Part shown: in pieces, positions 17,198 through 27,098 of the stretch
Layout of the letters: every line of letters begins with the position of its first letter
Numbering within the stretch: the stretch's first letter is position 1
Source: Brevibacillus sp042683565
GTDB taxonomy: Bacteria; Bacillota; Bacilli; Brevibacillales; Brevibacillaceae
Direction of reading: 5' to 3'
Assembly: GCF_042683565.1 (NCBI RefSeq)
Contig: NZ_JBHUJW010000043.1
Span: 868,001 to 932,000, forward strand
Length of the DNA: 64,000 nt
Translations under genes and position numbers: made by a program
Notes under the pieces: model-generated
Seen by the model: the letters and a program-made list of their open reading frames with translations, nothing else
Databases searched by the model: none
Told to the model about the DNA's origin: nothing

Positions 17198-18359
17198 TCC
17201 ACAGCCCCCCCGCTACGAGTTGCCACAATTGCTTCCAGAATGTGCGGTTCTCTTGCGGCTGACTCATCGTCGGCTCATCCACGCTGACCAGCAGCGGCAC
17301 TTGCCCGATCATGTTGTCCTGCAAATAAATTTGCATAAATCCGACGATCTGCCCATTCATCTTCCTGTCAATGACCGACTCTCCCAGCACGATGCGCTTG
17401 CGGATATTCGCCGTCTCCTCCTGCATCAGCGGGTAGCGGAACGCGTTCATCGACACCAGATGCGTTCCTGCCGCCAATGTAGCCGGCGTATCCGGTATGA
17501 CCGTCTCCTTTTGTCCTACCAGTTCTTTCAGCGGGAAGTTGGCAAATCCCCAATCGAGCAGTTTGGCCGAATCGTTCCAGTCGTCCGCAGCATTTAGCGT
17601 AATGGTGGCGAGCTGTCGTCCGTCACGGGTCGCCGAGGCAGCCAGGCAACGCTTCGCCAGCTTCGTGTAGCCGGTCTTTACGCCGTCTGCCCCGTCGTAC
17701 AGGTGGAGCATCTTGTTTTTGTTGAGCAGCCGCCGATTCCACTGCTCCCCTTCCCACGGGATGTCCTTCACCTTCGTGGAGACGATCTGGCGAAATACGG
17801 GATTGCGCAAGGCGTAGGCAGACAGCTTCGCCATGTCCTCCGCCGTCGAGTAGTGCATGTTGCTGTCGTCAAGCCCGTGCGGATTGGTGAAGTGCGTATG
17901 GTTCATCCCGATCAGCGCCGCCTTTTCGTTCATCATGTAGACGAAGCCGGGCACGGAGCCTCCTACGTGCGTCGCAATCGCCACGGCAGCGTCATTTCCG
18001 GAGCGGAGCATCAGTCCGTACAGGAGCTCCTCCAGCGTCAGCTTTTCGTTTTTCTTCAAGTAAATGGATGAGCCCTCGACCCCCACCGCCTCTGGCGGGA
18101 CGGTGACCACCTGATCCAGCTTTCCCGACTCGATCGCCACAATTGCCGTCATCGTCTTGGTCAAACTGGCAATTCTCATTTTTTTCGTGCCATTTTTCGC
18201 GTAGAGGATACGTCCGCTCGCCACGTCAATCAGCGCAGCGCTCTCCGCAGACAGCTCGGGCGCATTTGCCGCCGCCATCGCATCCGGAACCGTCAGCCAT
18301 AAAGTCTGTATAAAAAGAAAAGCGACAAGCACGCCGGACAGCCATTTTCGCACCTTCAT
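17190..18359 (-). CDS. dacB: sporulation D-alanyl-D-alanine carboxypeptidase DacB
   Basis: A 389-residue secreted serine carboxypeptidase that trims cortex peptidoglycan and lowers its cross-linking. A signal peptide (about 1-32) is followed by the S11 active-site motifs SLTK (Ser65, Lys68), SGN (120-122) and KTG (228-230). The start MKVRKW has GGGAGG upstream. The operon dacB-spmA-spmB and its neighbours scpB and rluB match B. subtilis, where dacB is under sigma-E in the mother cell. I could not pick out a convincing sigma-E promoter here. Confidence 0.94.
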   Translation of the reverse strand: MKVRKWLSGVLVAFLFIQTLWLTVPDAMAAANAPELSAESAALIDVASGRILYAKNGTKKMRIASLTKTMTAIVAIESGKLDQVVTVPPEAVGVEGSSIYLKKNEKLTLEELLYGLMLRSGNDAAVAIATHVGGSVPGFVYMMNEKAALIGMNHTHFTNPHGLDDSNMHYSTAEDMAKLSAYALRNPVFRQIVSTKVKDIPWEGEQWNRRLLNKNKMLHLYDGADGVKTGYTKLAKRCLAASATRDGRQLATITLNAADDWNDSAKLLDWGFANFPLKELVGQKETVIPDTPATLAAGTHLVSMNAFRYPLMQEETANIRKRIVLGESVIDRKMNGQIVGFMQIYLQDNMIGQVPLLVSVDEPTMSQPQENRTFWKQLWQLVAGGLWSA

Positions 18360-18457
18360 AAACGTCCTCCCCATTACAAAGTACAACGATGCACAGGTTT
18401 GTACCATGTATATGGGGACGAGTCGTCGATTAGTACGAAAAAACAGTCCCGGCGCAG

Positions 18458-19042
18458 CTAGTCGCCTGTTCCTTCAGTTCCTTTTCCAAAGAGCGCGGTT
18501 GCTTCCATGCGGGCTTCCTCGATGTCCAGGTTGACCGGCGGTTCCGGCAGGTCCGTCAATTCCCGCAAGCCGAAGTGTTCCAAAAAGTCTTTGGTCGTCG
18601 CGTACAAAATGGGGCGACCAATTCCTTCCGCCCTACCGGCTTCGCGAATCAGCTGCTTCGACAGCAGCGTATTGAGCGCTTTCTCGCATTTGACCCCGCG
18701 AATTTCTTCGATTTCCGAGCGGGTCAAAGGCTGCTTGTACGCGATGATCGCGAGCGTCTCCAGCGCAGCCTGGGAGAGCGTCGACTGACTCGGCGAAGCA
18801 GCCAGGCGTTCAAAATACGGGACGTGCTCCGGCAAGGTCGTCAGCTGGTAGGCGCGTGCGACCTCCACGATCTGGATGCCTCTGCCTGCCCGCTTGAAAT
18901 CGGCCTTCATGTCCTCGATCAGGTCGATGACTTCATCTTCGGATATCCCGATAATCTCGCTGATTTCCTTGGCGTCTATGCCTTCGTCACCCGAAATGAA
19001 CAACAAGCCCTCAATGACGCCTTTCAGCTTGTCATAGTCCAT
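18458..19042 (-). CDS. scpB: segregation and condensation protein ScpB
   Basis: A 194-residue kite subunit of the SMC-ScpAB condensin, which organises and segregates the chromosome. It consists of two winged-helix domains; the segment LAIIAYKQPLTRSEIEEIRG near residue 100 is the family signature. The start MDYDKLKG has AAAGGAG upstream and lies within the last codons of scpA, overlapping by 11 bases. The acidic C-terminal tail is typical. Confidence 0.95.
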   Translation of the reverse strand: MDYDKLKGVIEGLLFISGDEGIDAKEISEIIGISEDEVIDLIEDMKADFKRAGRGIQIVEVARAYQLTTLPEHVPYFERLAASPSQSTLSQAALETLAIIAYKQPLTRSEIEEIRGVKCEKALNTLLSKQLIREAGRAEGIGRPILYATTKDFLEHFGLRELTDLPEPPVNLDIEEARMEATALFGKGTEGTGD

Positions 19043-19805
19043 CCGTATGGGCTCCTTTCGTCGTGTTCTCACAAATCATGATGTCCTGGAACAGCTGGTT
19101 CTGGATACAGGTAATTTCCTTTGCTTTCATCAGCTCCAGCAGGGCAAGGAAGCTCGTCACGATCTCCGCTCGCGTCGCCCGGCGGGAAAACAGCTGCGAA
19201 AAGCGGATCATCCCGCCGCCTACCCGCACTAATTGACGGATTTCCGTCATCCGGTCCTTGATGGATACCTCGTCCCGCGATACTTTGGTGATGGGCTGCT
19301 GCTTGTCTTTGCTCTTTTTCACCAGCTTTTCCAGGGCCGAGATCAGGTCGTAGATCGTCACGTCCTTGACGGTGTGCTCCTCCTCTTTTATGTAGGGAGC
19401 GAGATTTTCAGCCGGTCGCGTAAACACCCGGTTGCGGCCGATTTCCATTTCCCGCAGCTGTTCCGCCAGCATTTTGTAACGCTTATATTCCAGAAGGCGC
19501 TGAACCAACTCTTCGCGCGGATCGTTTTCCTCCACATCCATATCGAGGAGCTGCTGCTGGTAGATCTGCTCCTCTTTCTTTGGCAGCAGCATCTTGCTTT
19601 TGATCGAGAGGAGGCTCGCCGCCATGACGACAAACTCACTCGCCACATCCAGCTGGAGCTGCTGCATCGTATCGATCGTCGCCAAATACTGCTCCGTTAT
19701 TTCCGCGATGGGAATGTCGTAAATATCCACTTCGGCCTTTTCGATCAGATGGAGCAACAGGTCGAGCGGCCCCTCAAAGGAATCCAGTTTGATGCTGTAA
19801 GCCAC
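19032..19805 (-). CDS. scpA: segregation and condensation protein ScpA
   Basis: A 257-residue kleisin that bridges the SMC heads. The N-terminal signature SFEGPLDLLLHLIEKAEVD is at residues 8-26, a helical linker spans about 75-180, and a C-terminal winged helix that contacts the SMC head lies at about 185-245. Translation starts at GTG and is coupled to scpB. Gene pair and neighbourhood match B. subtilis. Confidence 0.96.
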   Translation of the reverse strand: MAYSIKLDSFEGPLDLLLHLIEKAEVDIYDIPIAEITEQYLATIDTMQQLQLDVASEFVVMAASLLSIKSKMLLPKKEEQIYQQQLLDMDVEENDPREELVQRLLEYKRYKMLAEQLREMEIGRNRVFTRPAENLAPYIKEEEHTVKDVTIYDLISALEKLVKKSKDKQQPITKVSRDEVSIKDRMTEIRQLVRVGGGMIRFSQLFSRRATRAEIVTSFLALLELMKAKEITCIQNQLFQDIMICENTTKGAHTDGL

Positions 19806-19826
19806 AAATACTCCCTCGTTTCTTCA

Positions 19827-20492
19827 TCAAAACAGCGATAAAATCCGCCCTGCCAGTTGGTCGAGGCTAACGACGACGAAGCTCAAAGGCACATTCAATA
19901 CGACGCCGCGTACGGCCGGCAGGAAAATGAGCAGCAACAAAACCCACGGCCCGTATATCTCCAGATTGTAAAAAAATCGATCCCATTTGCGCGGCAAAAG
20001 GAAACGGATGATTTTCGATCCGTCCAAAGGATGAATCGGGAGGAGATTGAAAACGAACAGGGCGCAGTTGATCAAGACGCAATTCACCAATGTCTCATTC
20101 AAGGCGATCGTCAGCTTCGATTCGGTATCATTCAAATAGCCTGCCTGAGTGATCCATCCGTACAGAACCATAAACAGAAAGGCGAGCACCAAATTGATCA
20201 GCGGACCTGCAGCGGACACGTACACAATCCCCAGCCGCTTGTTGCCGCGAAAATGCAGCGGATTGATCGGCACTGGCTTGGCCCAGCCAAAAGGCCCGAA
20301 CAAGATGAGGATCAGGCCGAACGGATCGATGTGAGGAATCGGATTGACAGTCAACCGTCCCTGGTCCTTTGCCGTATTGTCCCCCAGTTTCCAGGCGACA
20401 AACGCGTGTGCCCATTCATGCAAGGAGAATGCAATGACGAACGCGATCATGCGAAACGGCACCGTCTCCCACTCAAAATGAAAAAGATCCAT
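19827..20492 (-). CDS. M50-family site-2 zinc metalloprotease
   Basis: A 221-residue intramembrane protease of the SpoIVFB/YwhC group. The zinc motif HEWAH lies at about residues 26-30, and the third ligand region NLLPIHPLDGSKI near 160 supplies the Asp. Five to six hydrophobic segments are visible. It lacks PDZ and CBS domains, so it is the minimal form. The start MDLFHFEW has GAGGAGG just upstream. Its substrate is not evident, and its position beside scpA may mean co-transcription. Confidence 0.88.
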   Translation of the reverse strand: MDLFHFEWETVPFRMIAFVIAFSLHEWAHAFVAWKLGDNTAKDQGRLTVNPIPHIDPFGLILILFGPFGWAKPVPINPLHFRGNKRLGIVYVSAAGPLINLVLAFLFMVLYGWITQAGYLNDTESKLTIALNETLVNCVLINCALFVFNLLPIHPLDGSKIIRFLLPRKWDRFFYNLEIYGPWVLLLLIFLPAVRGVVLNVPLSFVVVSLDQLAGRILSLF

Positions 20493-20580
20493 GGGTTCCT
20501 CCTCGAAAAATCGTCTACCTTCTAGCATACCAGCAGTCTGATAGGCTTACAAGCCTTCTCGTGCTCCCCCTGCTGCATGC

Positions 20581-20612
20581 AAAAACACTGGCGCGCACGC
20601 AGCGGCCAGTGT
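20581..20612 (-). terminator. terminator of the cyclophilin gene
   Basis: On the minus strand ACACTGGC and GCCAGTGT form an eight-base stem around a 12-base loop and are followed by TTTTTG. Confidence 0.85.
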
Positions 20613-20627
20613 CTGGACAAAGCCTTT

Positions 20628-21062
20628 TTATTCAGCGGACACTTTGACAGTCTCCATTTTGTCGCCCTGCTTGATCGCATCCACGTGCTCCATGCCGGAA
20701 GTCACTTTTCCGAAGACGGTATGAACGCCATCCAGATGCGGGAAGGAATCGTAGCAGATGAAGAACTGGCTGCCGCCTGTGTCTTTCCCAGCATGTGCCA
20801 TGGACAGCGAGCCGCGCAGATGCTTGTGCGGATTGCCTTGGGTCTCGCATTTGATCGTATAGCCAGGGCCGCCGGTGCCGGTGCCGTACGGGCATCCGCC
20901 TTGGGCCACGAATCCCGGGATGACGCGGTGGAACGTCAGGCCGTTGTAGAAGCCTTCGTTTGCCAATTTTTCAAAGTTGGCTACCGTGCCGGGAGCTTCC
21001 TGATCGTACAACTCCAGTTCGATAACATTCCCGTTTTCCATCGTGATTTGCGCTTTTTTCAT
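20628..21062 (-). CDS. ppiB: cyclophilin-type peptidyl-prolyl cis-trans isomerase
   Basis: A 144-residue cytoplasmic cyclophilin that speeds isomerisation of X-Pro bonds during folding. The catalytic Arg region FHRVIPGFVAQGG lies near residue 45, and the binding-pocket segment SQFFICYDSFPHLDGVHTVF near 100. No signal peptide is present. GGAGG precedes the ATG, and a terminator lies right after the stop, so it is monocistronic. Confidence 0.94.
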   Translation of the reverse strand: MKKAQITMENGNVIELELYDQEAPGTVANFEKLANEGFYNGLTFHRVIPGFVAQGGCPYGTGTGGPGYTIKCETQGNPHKHLRGSLSMAHAGKDTGGSQFFICYDSFPHLDGVHTVFGKVTSGMEHVDAIKQGDKMETVKVSAE

Positions 21063-21130
21063 TATGTATGCCTCCAGACCTCGTTAAGTTAACGTACCCA
21101 TTTTACCATGCGCGAAGGTCGCCGTCCAAT

Positions 21131-23058
21131 TTACTCAAGAGTTCGCAAGGCCCCATCTGCGGGCAGATCGCTGTCGTCGAGGAACACCGTACCCGTCAGT
21201 TCCTTCGCCTGCTTCTTCACAGAAGCCGCCCGCTCCGCGATGGCTTCGGCATTCTCGTACTTGCCCGGTCCTAGCCGCACCCCGGCCATGGACATGGAGA
21301 GAGGGCTTGCTTTCGTTGCCGTCGCCATCTCCAGCTTGATCGAGGCCATCTTATCCAGCATGTGCTGGACGGTCACGATTCCGATGTACTCGTTCTCCTC
21401 CCCGGTAATGATGACGACGTCGTACAGATGAAAGAAGTCCCGGGTCATTGCCCGGCGCGCCACTTTGTCGAGCTTGTCGTCCTTGGAGGCGATGAGAGGG
21501 CTGGCGTACATGATTTGCGAGATGGGTCTTTCGTAATAGAGAGCGATTCCGTACTGCCCTCCCAGGATTTGATAGAGCTGAAAGCGCATGACCAGTCCGA
21601 TCGGCTTGCCTTCCTCCAGGACGACGACGCTTTCAATCCGCTGATTTTGCTCGAAGATTTCGTGGACGAGCCGCACCTTGGCATGCTTTTGCACGACGAT
21701 TGTGCTCGCCAGCATTTCCGACATGGTCGGCGTGAAAATCAACGGCTCCCCCTGCTCGCTCGCCCGCTTTTCCTGCATGAGCCGCAGGACGTTCAGCGCC
21801 TGTCCGCATACATGCGTCATCCCTTTCTCTGGCTTGCCGAGAAAATACCCTTGTCCGTATGAGACACCCTGCTCCATAACGGTTTCCAGCTCTCTCTGTG
21901 TCTCGATGCCTTCCGCAATAATCTTGCACTTGACCTTTTCCGAGAACTGGACGAACGTTTCCAGCAACGCCTGCTTGATCGGGTCGACATCGACGTTGCG
22001 GATGAGAGACATATCCAGTTTGATAAAATCAGGGTAGATTTCCGTGATCGACTCGAGGCTGGAATAGCCGGCTCCTGCATCATCGACGGCGATCAGGTAG
22101 CCTTTTTTCCGGTATTCCTCGATGATTTTGCGAAATACGGCATAATTCGTGATTGCGTGCCGCTCCGTAATTTCCAGCACGACATGATGCGGATGCAGGC
22201 CGTATTGTTCAAACATGGCGAATACTCCCCGCGCAGCAATAAAGGATCGTCCATCGCGCGCGGATCGAGGTTGATGAACAGCTTGTGCTGCGGCTTTATA
22301 TAACGCAGCTGCTCTATCGCTCGCTTCCGGCAAAGATGCTCGAGCTGAAGCACCGTGTTCGTCTCCTCCGCATAGTGAAAGAGCGCAGCCGGAGACGCAA
22401 ACGGGCTGGTTTTCGGCCCCCGCGCCAGTGCTTCCCAACCCAGCGTCTGCCCATCCGGCAAATGTACGATGGGCATGAAATTCATGCTCACGTTTTCTTC
22501 CGCCAGCAGTTTTTGAAATTGCGTCATGTTCGTGTAGGCGTCCGAAGTAAGCCCGTATTTCGCCATATGTATGGCTCGTTTTACAGAAGTGTACATTTCC
22601 TTGCCGAGATCACGCCCCGGAAGCCTCACGTAGCCGATACGGACACTCAGCTCTTCCCTGTTGACAAAGCTCACCTGCTGATTTAACTGTCTTTCCGCCT
22701 GCTCCTGAATGTGGATGGAAAGCAAGCGGCAGTCTTCCTCATTCAGACTCCCGCCAAACGACACATAGATCGCGTAATCGTCTCCCCACAGCTTCTGGAT
22801 GGCCAATGATTTTCCCCTAAGATCAAACACCTGTCGGGTGACGGCAGGCAAAATTCGCTCAAAAGCATGGAGAACCCTTTTGGCCACGGTGACGCCGTAG
22901 CGGTTTTCCAGCTCTGTCAGCTTGACAATATCGACATAAAACATCACGACGCTGCGCCCTTTTTCGATCTCCTGAGAGAGGATTTGTTTCATCCACTGGT
23001 GTCTGTCCAGGGAAAAAAAGGGGAAACGTCTGAATCGTTGCATAAGCGTCGACCACAT
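21131..23058 (-). pseudogene. GGDEF-EAL-CBS protein broken by a frameshift near 22245
   Basis: A first frame beginning MWSTLMQRF encodes a degenerate GGDEF domain (GDDY in place of GGDEF) and the start of an EAL domain, including the catalytic WEALARG and NLDPRAMDD. Homology then continues in another frame from SFIAARGVFAMFEQYG, with EITER, DDAGAGYSSLES, KLDMSLIRN and AEGIET. The second frame ends in a pair of CBS-like domains. Restoring one base near 22244-22246 (GAT-CC to GATTCC on the coding strand) yields a continuous protein of about 642 residues. All EAL catalytic signatures are intact, so the ancestral product was probably an active c-di-GMP phosphodiesterase. Either a real disruption or a single-base sequencing error explains this. 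Confidence 0.85.
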
Positions 23059-23145
23059 GGTGGATCTTTCCTCCTCGCCATCTCCATTATGGCAGTCGTC
23101 CGTTAATTTGTTGTAAACGGGATGTGGAGGATTCATAAAGACAGC

Positions 23146-23175
23146 AAAAAGCCTCCCCAATCGTGTCAGGGAGGC
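23146..23175 (-). terminator. terminator of lysA
   Basis: On the minus strand GCCTCCC and GGGGAGGC pair around a ten-base loop and are followed by TTTTTG. Confidence 0.88.
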
Positions 23176-23191
23176 GGTGTGTGAGTGCGTT

Positions 23192-24514
23192 TCAACGCTG
23201 CAGCTGGGCCCGTTTCGGCAGCAAATCATGTCCGATGATGTCTGCATAGCTCTCACGCTTGACGACCAGCTCTGCTTCGCCATCTTTGACGAAGACGACG
23301 GCCGGCCGCGCTATTCGGTTGTAATTGTTGGACATCGAATATCCGTAGGCTCCGGTGCTCGGTACCGCCAAAATGTCTCCTGCAACAGCCGGCGGGAGCT
23401 TGACATCCCAGATCAGCATATCTCCGGATTCGCAGCATTTTCCTGCAATGGAGACGACTTCCGTAGCAGACTCGTTCATCTTGTTGGCGATCGCCGCTTC
23501 ATACTCCGCCTGGTACAAGGCAGGGCGGAGATTATCCGTCATCCCGCCGTCTACGGCGATGTATTTGCGCACATTTGGAATTTCCTTCTGCGATCCGATC
23601 CGGTAGAGCGTCGTGCCGGCGTCGCCAACGACACTGCGCCCCGGCTCGATCCACAACTCCGGCAGCGGAATGTCGCGGGCAGTCAGTTCTGCCCGTACAG
23701 CGTCTGTGATCGCCTTGATATACGTTTCAGCAGGCTGCGGCGTATCCCCCTCCACGTAGCGAATCCCGAAGCCGCCGCCGACATTCAGCACTTCCGGCAA
23801 GAAACCAAACGCCGCCTTCGCTTCGCCTAACAATTCCGCCAGCTTTTTCACCGCGACGAGGAATCCCTCGGTCTCGAAAATTTGCGAGCCGATGTGGCTG
23901 TGCACACCCAGTAAATGAAGATGATTGCTTTCAAAGGCGTACTTCATCGCTTCCAGCGCTTGCCCGTGTTTCACGTCAAATCCGAATTTGGAATCGACCT
24001 GGCCCGTGGAAATGTATTCATGCGTATGCGCCTCTACGCCCGGCGTCACGCGCAGCAGCACCGAGACCTTTTCTTTGCGCTCGGCAGCCAGTTGGTCAAG
24101 CAGGTGCAGTTCATAGAAGTTGTCAACGACGAAACAGCCGATCCGGGCATCGAGCGCCATGACGATCTCGTCCAGCGACTTGTTATTGCCGTGAAAATGG
24201 ATACGCTCGGCCGGGAATCCCGCCTGAAGCGCCGTATACAGCTCTCCCCCTGAGACGACGTCGAGCGACATGCCTTCTTCTTCTACCAGCTTGCACATCG
24301 CCATCGTACAGAATGCTTTGCTCGCATAGGCTACCTGGAAGGCGAAGCCGGTCTTACGGAACGCCTCGATATAATCCCTGCACTTGCGGCGGATCTGTGC
24401 TTCGTCGTACACGTAGAGCGGCGTGCCGTACTGCGCCGCGAGCTGTGTCGTGTCACAACCGCCAATTTCCAGGTGTCCTTGCTCATTTACTCGACTTGTC
24501 CCGTGTAAAAACAT
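23192..24514 (-). CDS. lysA: diaminopimelate decarboxylase
   Basis: A 440-residue PLP enzyme for the last step of lysine synthesis, decarboxylating meso-diaminopimelate. The PLP lysine lies in QVAYASKAF near residue 61, a glycine-rich phosphate loop in NVGGGFGIRY near 250, and the second-half cysteine in GKCCESGDM near 360. It lies after the spoVA operon exactly as in B. subtilis, so part of its expression may come by read-through in the forespore. A weak hairpin at 24565-24589 lies between the two. Confidence 0.96.
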   Translation of the reverse strand: MFLHGTSRVNEQGHLEIGGCDTTQLAAQYGTPLYVYDEAQIRRKCRDYIEAFRKTGFAFQVAYASKAFCTMAMCKLVEEEGMSLDVVSGGELYTALQAGFPAERIHFHGNNKSLDEIVMALDARIGCFVVDNFYELHLLDQLAAERKEKVSVLLRVTPGVEAHTHEYISTGQVDSKFGFDVKHGQALEAMKYAFESNHLHLLGVHSHIGSQIFETEGFLVAVKKLAELLGEAKAAFGFLPEVLNVGGGFGIRYVEGDTPQPAETYIKAITDAVRAELTARDIPLPELWIEPGRSVVGDAGTTLYRIGSQKEIPNVRKYIAVDGGMTDNLRPALYQAEYEAAIANKMNESATEVVSIAGKCCESGDMLIWDVKLPPAVAGDILAVPSTGAYGYSMSNNYNRIARPAVVFVKDGEAELVVKRESYADIIGHDLLPKRAQLQR

Positions 24515-24564
24515 GTGTCTTTCCTCCCAGTTCTTCTGCCAGGTGTCGACTTTCTATAGAGAAA

Positions 24565-24589
24565 GGCAACCGACAAGATGTCAGTTGCC
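24565..24589 (-). terminator. weak hairpin between spoVAF and lysA
   Basis: GGCAAC and GTTGCC, with inner GAC/GTC pairs, form a stem followed on the minus strand by TTTCTC. The T-tract is weak, so it may only reduce read-through. Confidence 0.5.
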
Positions 24590-24677
24590 GTACATACCAA
24601 GCGCAATAAGGCTACCCAATCAATTTACTACATGCACGTTCATTTGACAATGGGTGTAGATCGGCGTTATCAGAATA

Positions 24678-26147
24678 TTATTGCCTGGAACTATTTTGCG
24701 AACGCACGATACTCGGCCGATTGTTTTTACTGGGCACGGCAAGCCTGACCATGACATCCAGGAACCCTTTGTAATTAAACGGGATGAAGGGCCAAAGATA
24801 GGGAGTATTGAGCGAACGCGTCGTAGCAAGGCCGATCAGCACGAGGGTCAATCCGATCATCAGACCTGGCGTGGCGAAGAAGCCGACCATGAGGATCAAA
24901 AAGATGCGGACCAGACGGTTGGCGAGACTGAGTTCATAGCTGGGGGTCGCAAACATGCCGATCGCGGCCACCGCCAAATAGAGGATGATCTCCGGGGCAA
25001 ACAACCCGACCTTGATCGCCACATCCCCCACCAGGATGGCGGCCAGCAACCCCATCGCCACCGACAGCGGCGTAGGCGTATGAATCGCGGCCATCCGCAT
25101 CAGGTCAAGTCCGACCTCTGCCAGCAAAAATTGCGCCAGCAGCGGAATGCTGCCTTTGTTTTTGATGCCCAGAAAATGCAGCGAGTCCGGTATCATGGAC
25201 GGATGCATGACGAGCAGCAGCCAGATCGGCAAGATGAAAAGGGAAGCGAAGATGCCAAAAAAACGGACCCAGCGCAGGTATGCCCCTACCACAGGTGTCT
25301 GCCGATACTCCTCAGCGTGCTGGACGTGGTGAAAGTAGGTCGCCGGCGTGATCATGACACTTGGGGAGTTGTCCACGTAAATCAGGACGTGCCCTTCCAG
25401 CAGATGCACCGCCGCCACATCCGGCCGCTCCGTATAACGAACCATGGGGAACGGGTTTAATGTCTTCCCGATGATAAATTCCTCCACCGTCTTCTCCGCC
25501 ATCGGAATCCCGTCAATCTGGATGTTCTGCAGGCGCTCCTTCAGCGTATCGATGATCTGCGGATTGGCGACATCCTGCAAGTATGCCACAGCTACGTCCG
25601 TCTTGGTACGCTCGCCGATTTGCAGGATTTCAAAGCGAAGCCTCTCGTCCCGAATCCGCCTGCGGGTCAGTACAGTGTTGATGACCAGCGCTTCGGTGAA
25701 ACCGTCATGTGCCCCCCGGACGATTCGCTCGGTGTCCGGCTCCTGCGGGGAGCGGACCGGCAATATTTTCGTGTCCATGATAATGGCTTCACTGGACCGG
25801 TCAATGATCAGCCCGACTTGTCCGACCAGCAGCTTGTCCATGAACTCATCGGTTTTCGTGACTTTTTCGAGCTGGAAGTACGGGATGTACTTGTAGAACA
25901 GGTAATCAAAAATATTGCTATGGACATCTCTGCTGCGCAAGTCATTCAGGTCGCGCATGATGTTCGAGACGAGGTGGCTGTCCGCGAAGCCGTTTATGTA
26001 ATACATCACCACTTTGGTGCTGCCGATGAAATATTCGTGAGCGCCGATGTCAAAGCTCGTGCCGACGCCCAGCCGGTCGTTCAGGTACTCCTTGTTCTCG
26101 TCGACATTGTCAGAGATGGGGCGGCGTTTTTCCGTTACCTGTGTCAT
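24678..26147 (-). CDS. spoVAF: stage V sporulation protein AF (GerA-type)
   Basis: A 489-residue membrane protein related to the A subunit of GerA germinant receptors. It has a large N-terminal cytoplasmic domain and, after about residue 290, a hydrophobic domain of about five segments. The start MTQVTEKRR has AAAGGAG upstream. The gene overlaps spoVAEa by 38 bases. In B. subtilis SpoVAF acts with a partner in spore germination ion and DPA release. It ends the spoVA operon before lysA. Confidence 0.93.
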   Translation of the reverse strand: MTQVTEKRRPISDNVDENKEYLNDRLGVGTSFDIGAHEYFIGSTKVVMYYINGFADSHLVSNIMRDLNDLRSRDVHSNIFDYLFYKYIPYFQLEKVTKTDEFMDKLLVGQVGLIIDRSSEAIIMDTKILPVRSPQEPDTERIVRGAHDGFTEALVINTVLTRRRIRDERLRFEILQIGERTKTDVAVAYLQDVANPQIIDTLKERLQNIQIDGIPMAEKTVEEFIIGKTLNPFPMVRYTERPDVAAVHLLEGHVLIYVDNSPSVMITPATYFHHVQHAEEYRQTPVVGAYLRWVRFFGIFASLFILPIWLLLVMHPSMIPDSLHFLGIKNKGSIPLLAQFLLAEVGLDLMRMAAIHTPTPLSVAMGLLAAILVGDVAIKVGLFAPEIILYLAVAAIGMFATPSYELSLANRLVRIFLILMVGFFATPGLMIGLTLVLIGLATTRSLNTPYLWPFIPFNYKGFLDVMVRLAVPSKNNRPSIVRSQNSSRQ

Positions 26148-26715
26148 GTGTACCACTCCTTTCCAAGATCCACTGCACGGCGAGGCGGGTAATCGGGCAT
26201 CCATTTTGCAGGCTGTCTCTCCCCTCCATTTTGCCGATGTCACCGATGCCGATCACATTTTGCACCTGCAGTGCATTCAGGATATCTACCGTATCCCCAT
26301 AGATGCGATGCTTCAGCTCTTTGTTCGCGTAGCCGTCTTTGTCCACCGCTTCCTCCACGATGCGTCCGCTGTTGTCGACGGAGTAGGCGACGGTCGCTCC
26401 CTGGACGAGCCGCGTGTTGGAGGCAACTGCGATGGCGCCGATCACCTCGATGTCCGGATGTTTGACCAGATACTCGATTGCCCGCTCTCCCCTCCCTCTC
26501 CCAAAGTCGCCGTTATCATCAAACATGACGAGGACGGGGTCATGGGGAGCCATCTTGATCAACTCCACCATCTGACTCCCCCGCAATGGCGTCGGATTAC
26601 CGGCAGAAAGCGAAATGCACCGACCTCCCAACTCTTTGGCGACCATCTCGACTGCTTTTTGTGCGACATGGTCTCCATCCGTCACCAGGATGACCTTTCT
26701 TGGCTGTCGATCCAC
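26110..26715 (-). CDS. spoVAEa: stage V sporulation protein AEa
   Basis: A 201-residue soluble protein of the spoVA locus, without membrane segments. The N terminus RKVILVTDGDHVAQKA and the central VLVMFDDNGD are recognisable SpoVAEa segments. SpoVAEa is located in the spore membrane fraction as part of the dipicolinate channel assembly in Bacillus. Translation starts at GTG, and the 3' end runs into spoVAF. Confidence 0.9.
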   Translation of the reverse strand: MDRQPRKVILVTDGDHVAQKAVEMVAKELGGRCISLSAGNPTPLRGSQMVELIKMAPHDPVLVMFDDNGDFGRGRGERAIEYLVKHPDIEVIGAIAVASNTRLVQGATVAYSVDNSGRIVEEAVDKDGYANKELKHRIYGDTVDILNALQVQNVIGIGDIGKMEGRDSLQNGCPITRLAVQWILERSGTHDTGNGKTPPHL

Positions 26716-26747
26716 CTGCGTTCACCGCCTTTGCCTGTGTGGTCCGC

Positions 26748-27098
26748 CTAGCCTTTGGGCTTGAAGACGAGCGAAGCCAGAAATCCGAAGGCAATGGCGG
26801 CGGAGATGCCCGCGCTTGTGACCTCGAAAATTCCCGTCACGACGCCAATCAATCCATGCTTCTCCGCTTCTCCGATGGCTCCGTGGTAGAGGGAATGACC
26901 GAAGCTCGTAATCGGAATGGTCGCGCCCGCCCCGGCAAAATCGATGAACCTGTCGTATACGCCGACGAAATCGAGCACAACCCCTGCCACGACCAATGTG
27001 CTCATGACGTGTGCCGGGGTCAGCTTGGCAACATCGAGGAGCAGCTGGCCCACGACGCAAACCAGCCCTCCAATCACAAAGGCAATCACGTATTCCAT
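26748..27098 (-). CDS. spoVAEb: stage V sporulation protein AEb
   Basis: A 116-residue membrane protein with about four hydrophobic segments, homologous to SpoVAC and part of the dipicolinate channel (segment FAGAGATIPITSFGHSLYHG). Two adjacent ATG codons (27101 and 27098) follow GGAGG. The second gives the usual six-base spacing, and the first overlaps the spoVAD stop as ATGA. Either way it is coupled to spoVAD. Confidence 0.92.
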   Translation of the reverse strand: MEYVIAFVIGGLVCVVGQLLLDVAKLTPAHVMSTLVVAGVVLDFVGVYDRFIDFAGAGATIPITSFGHSLYHGAIGEAEKHGLIGVVTGIFEVTSAGISAAIAFGFLASLVFKPKG

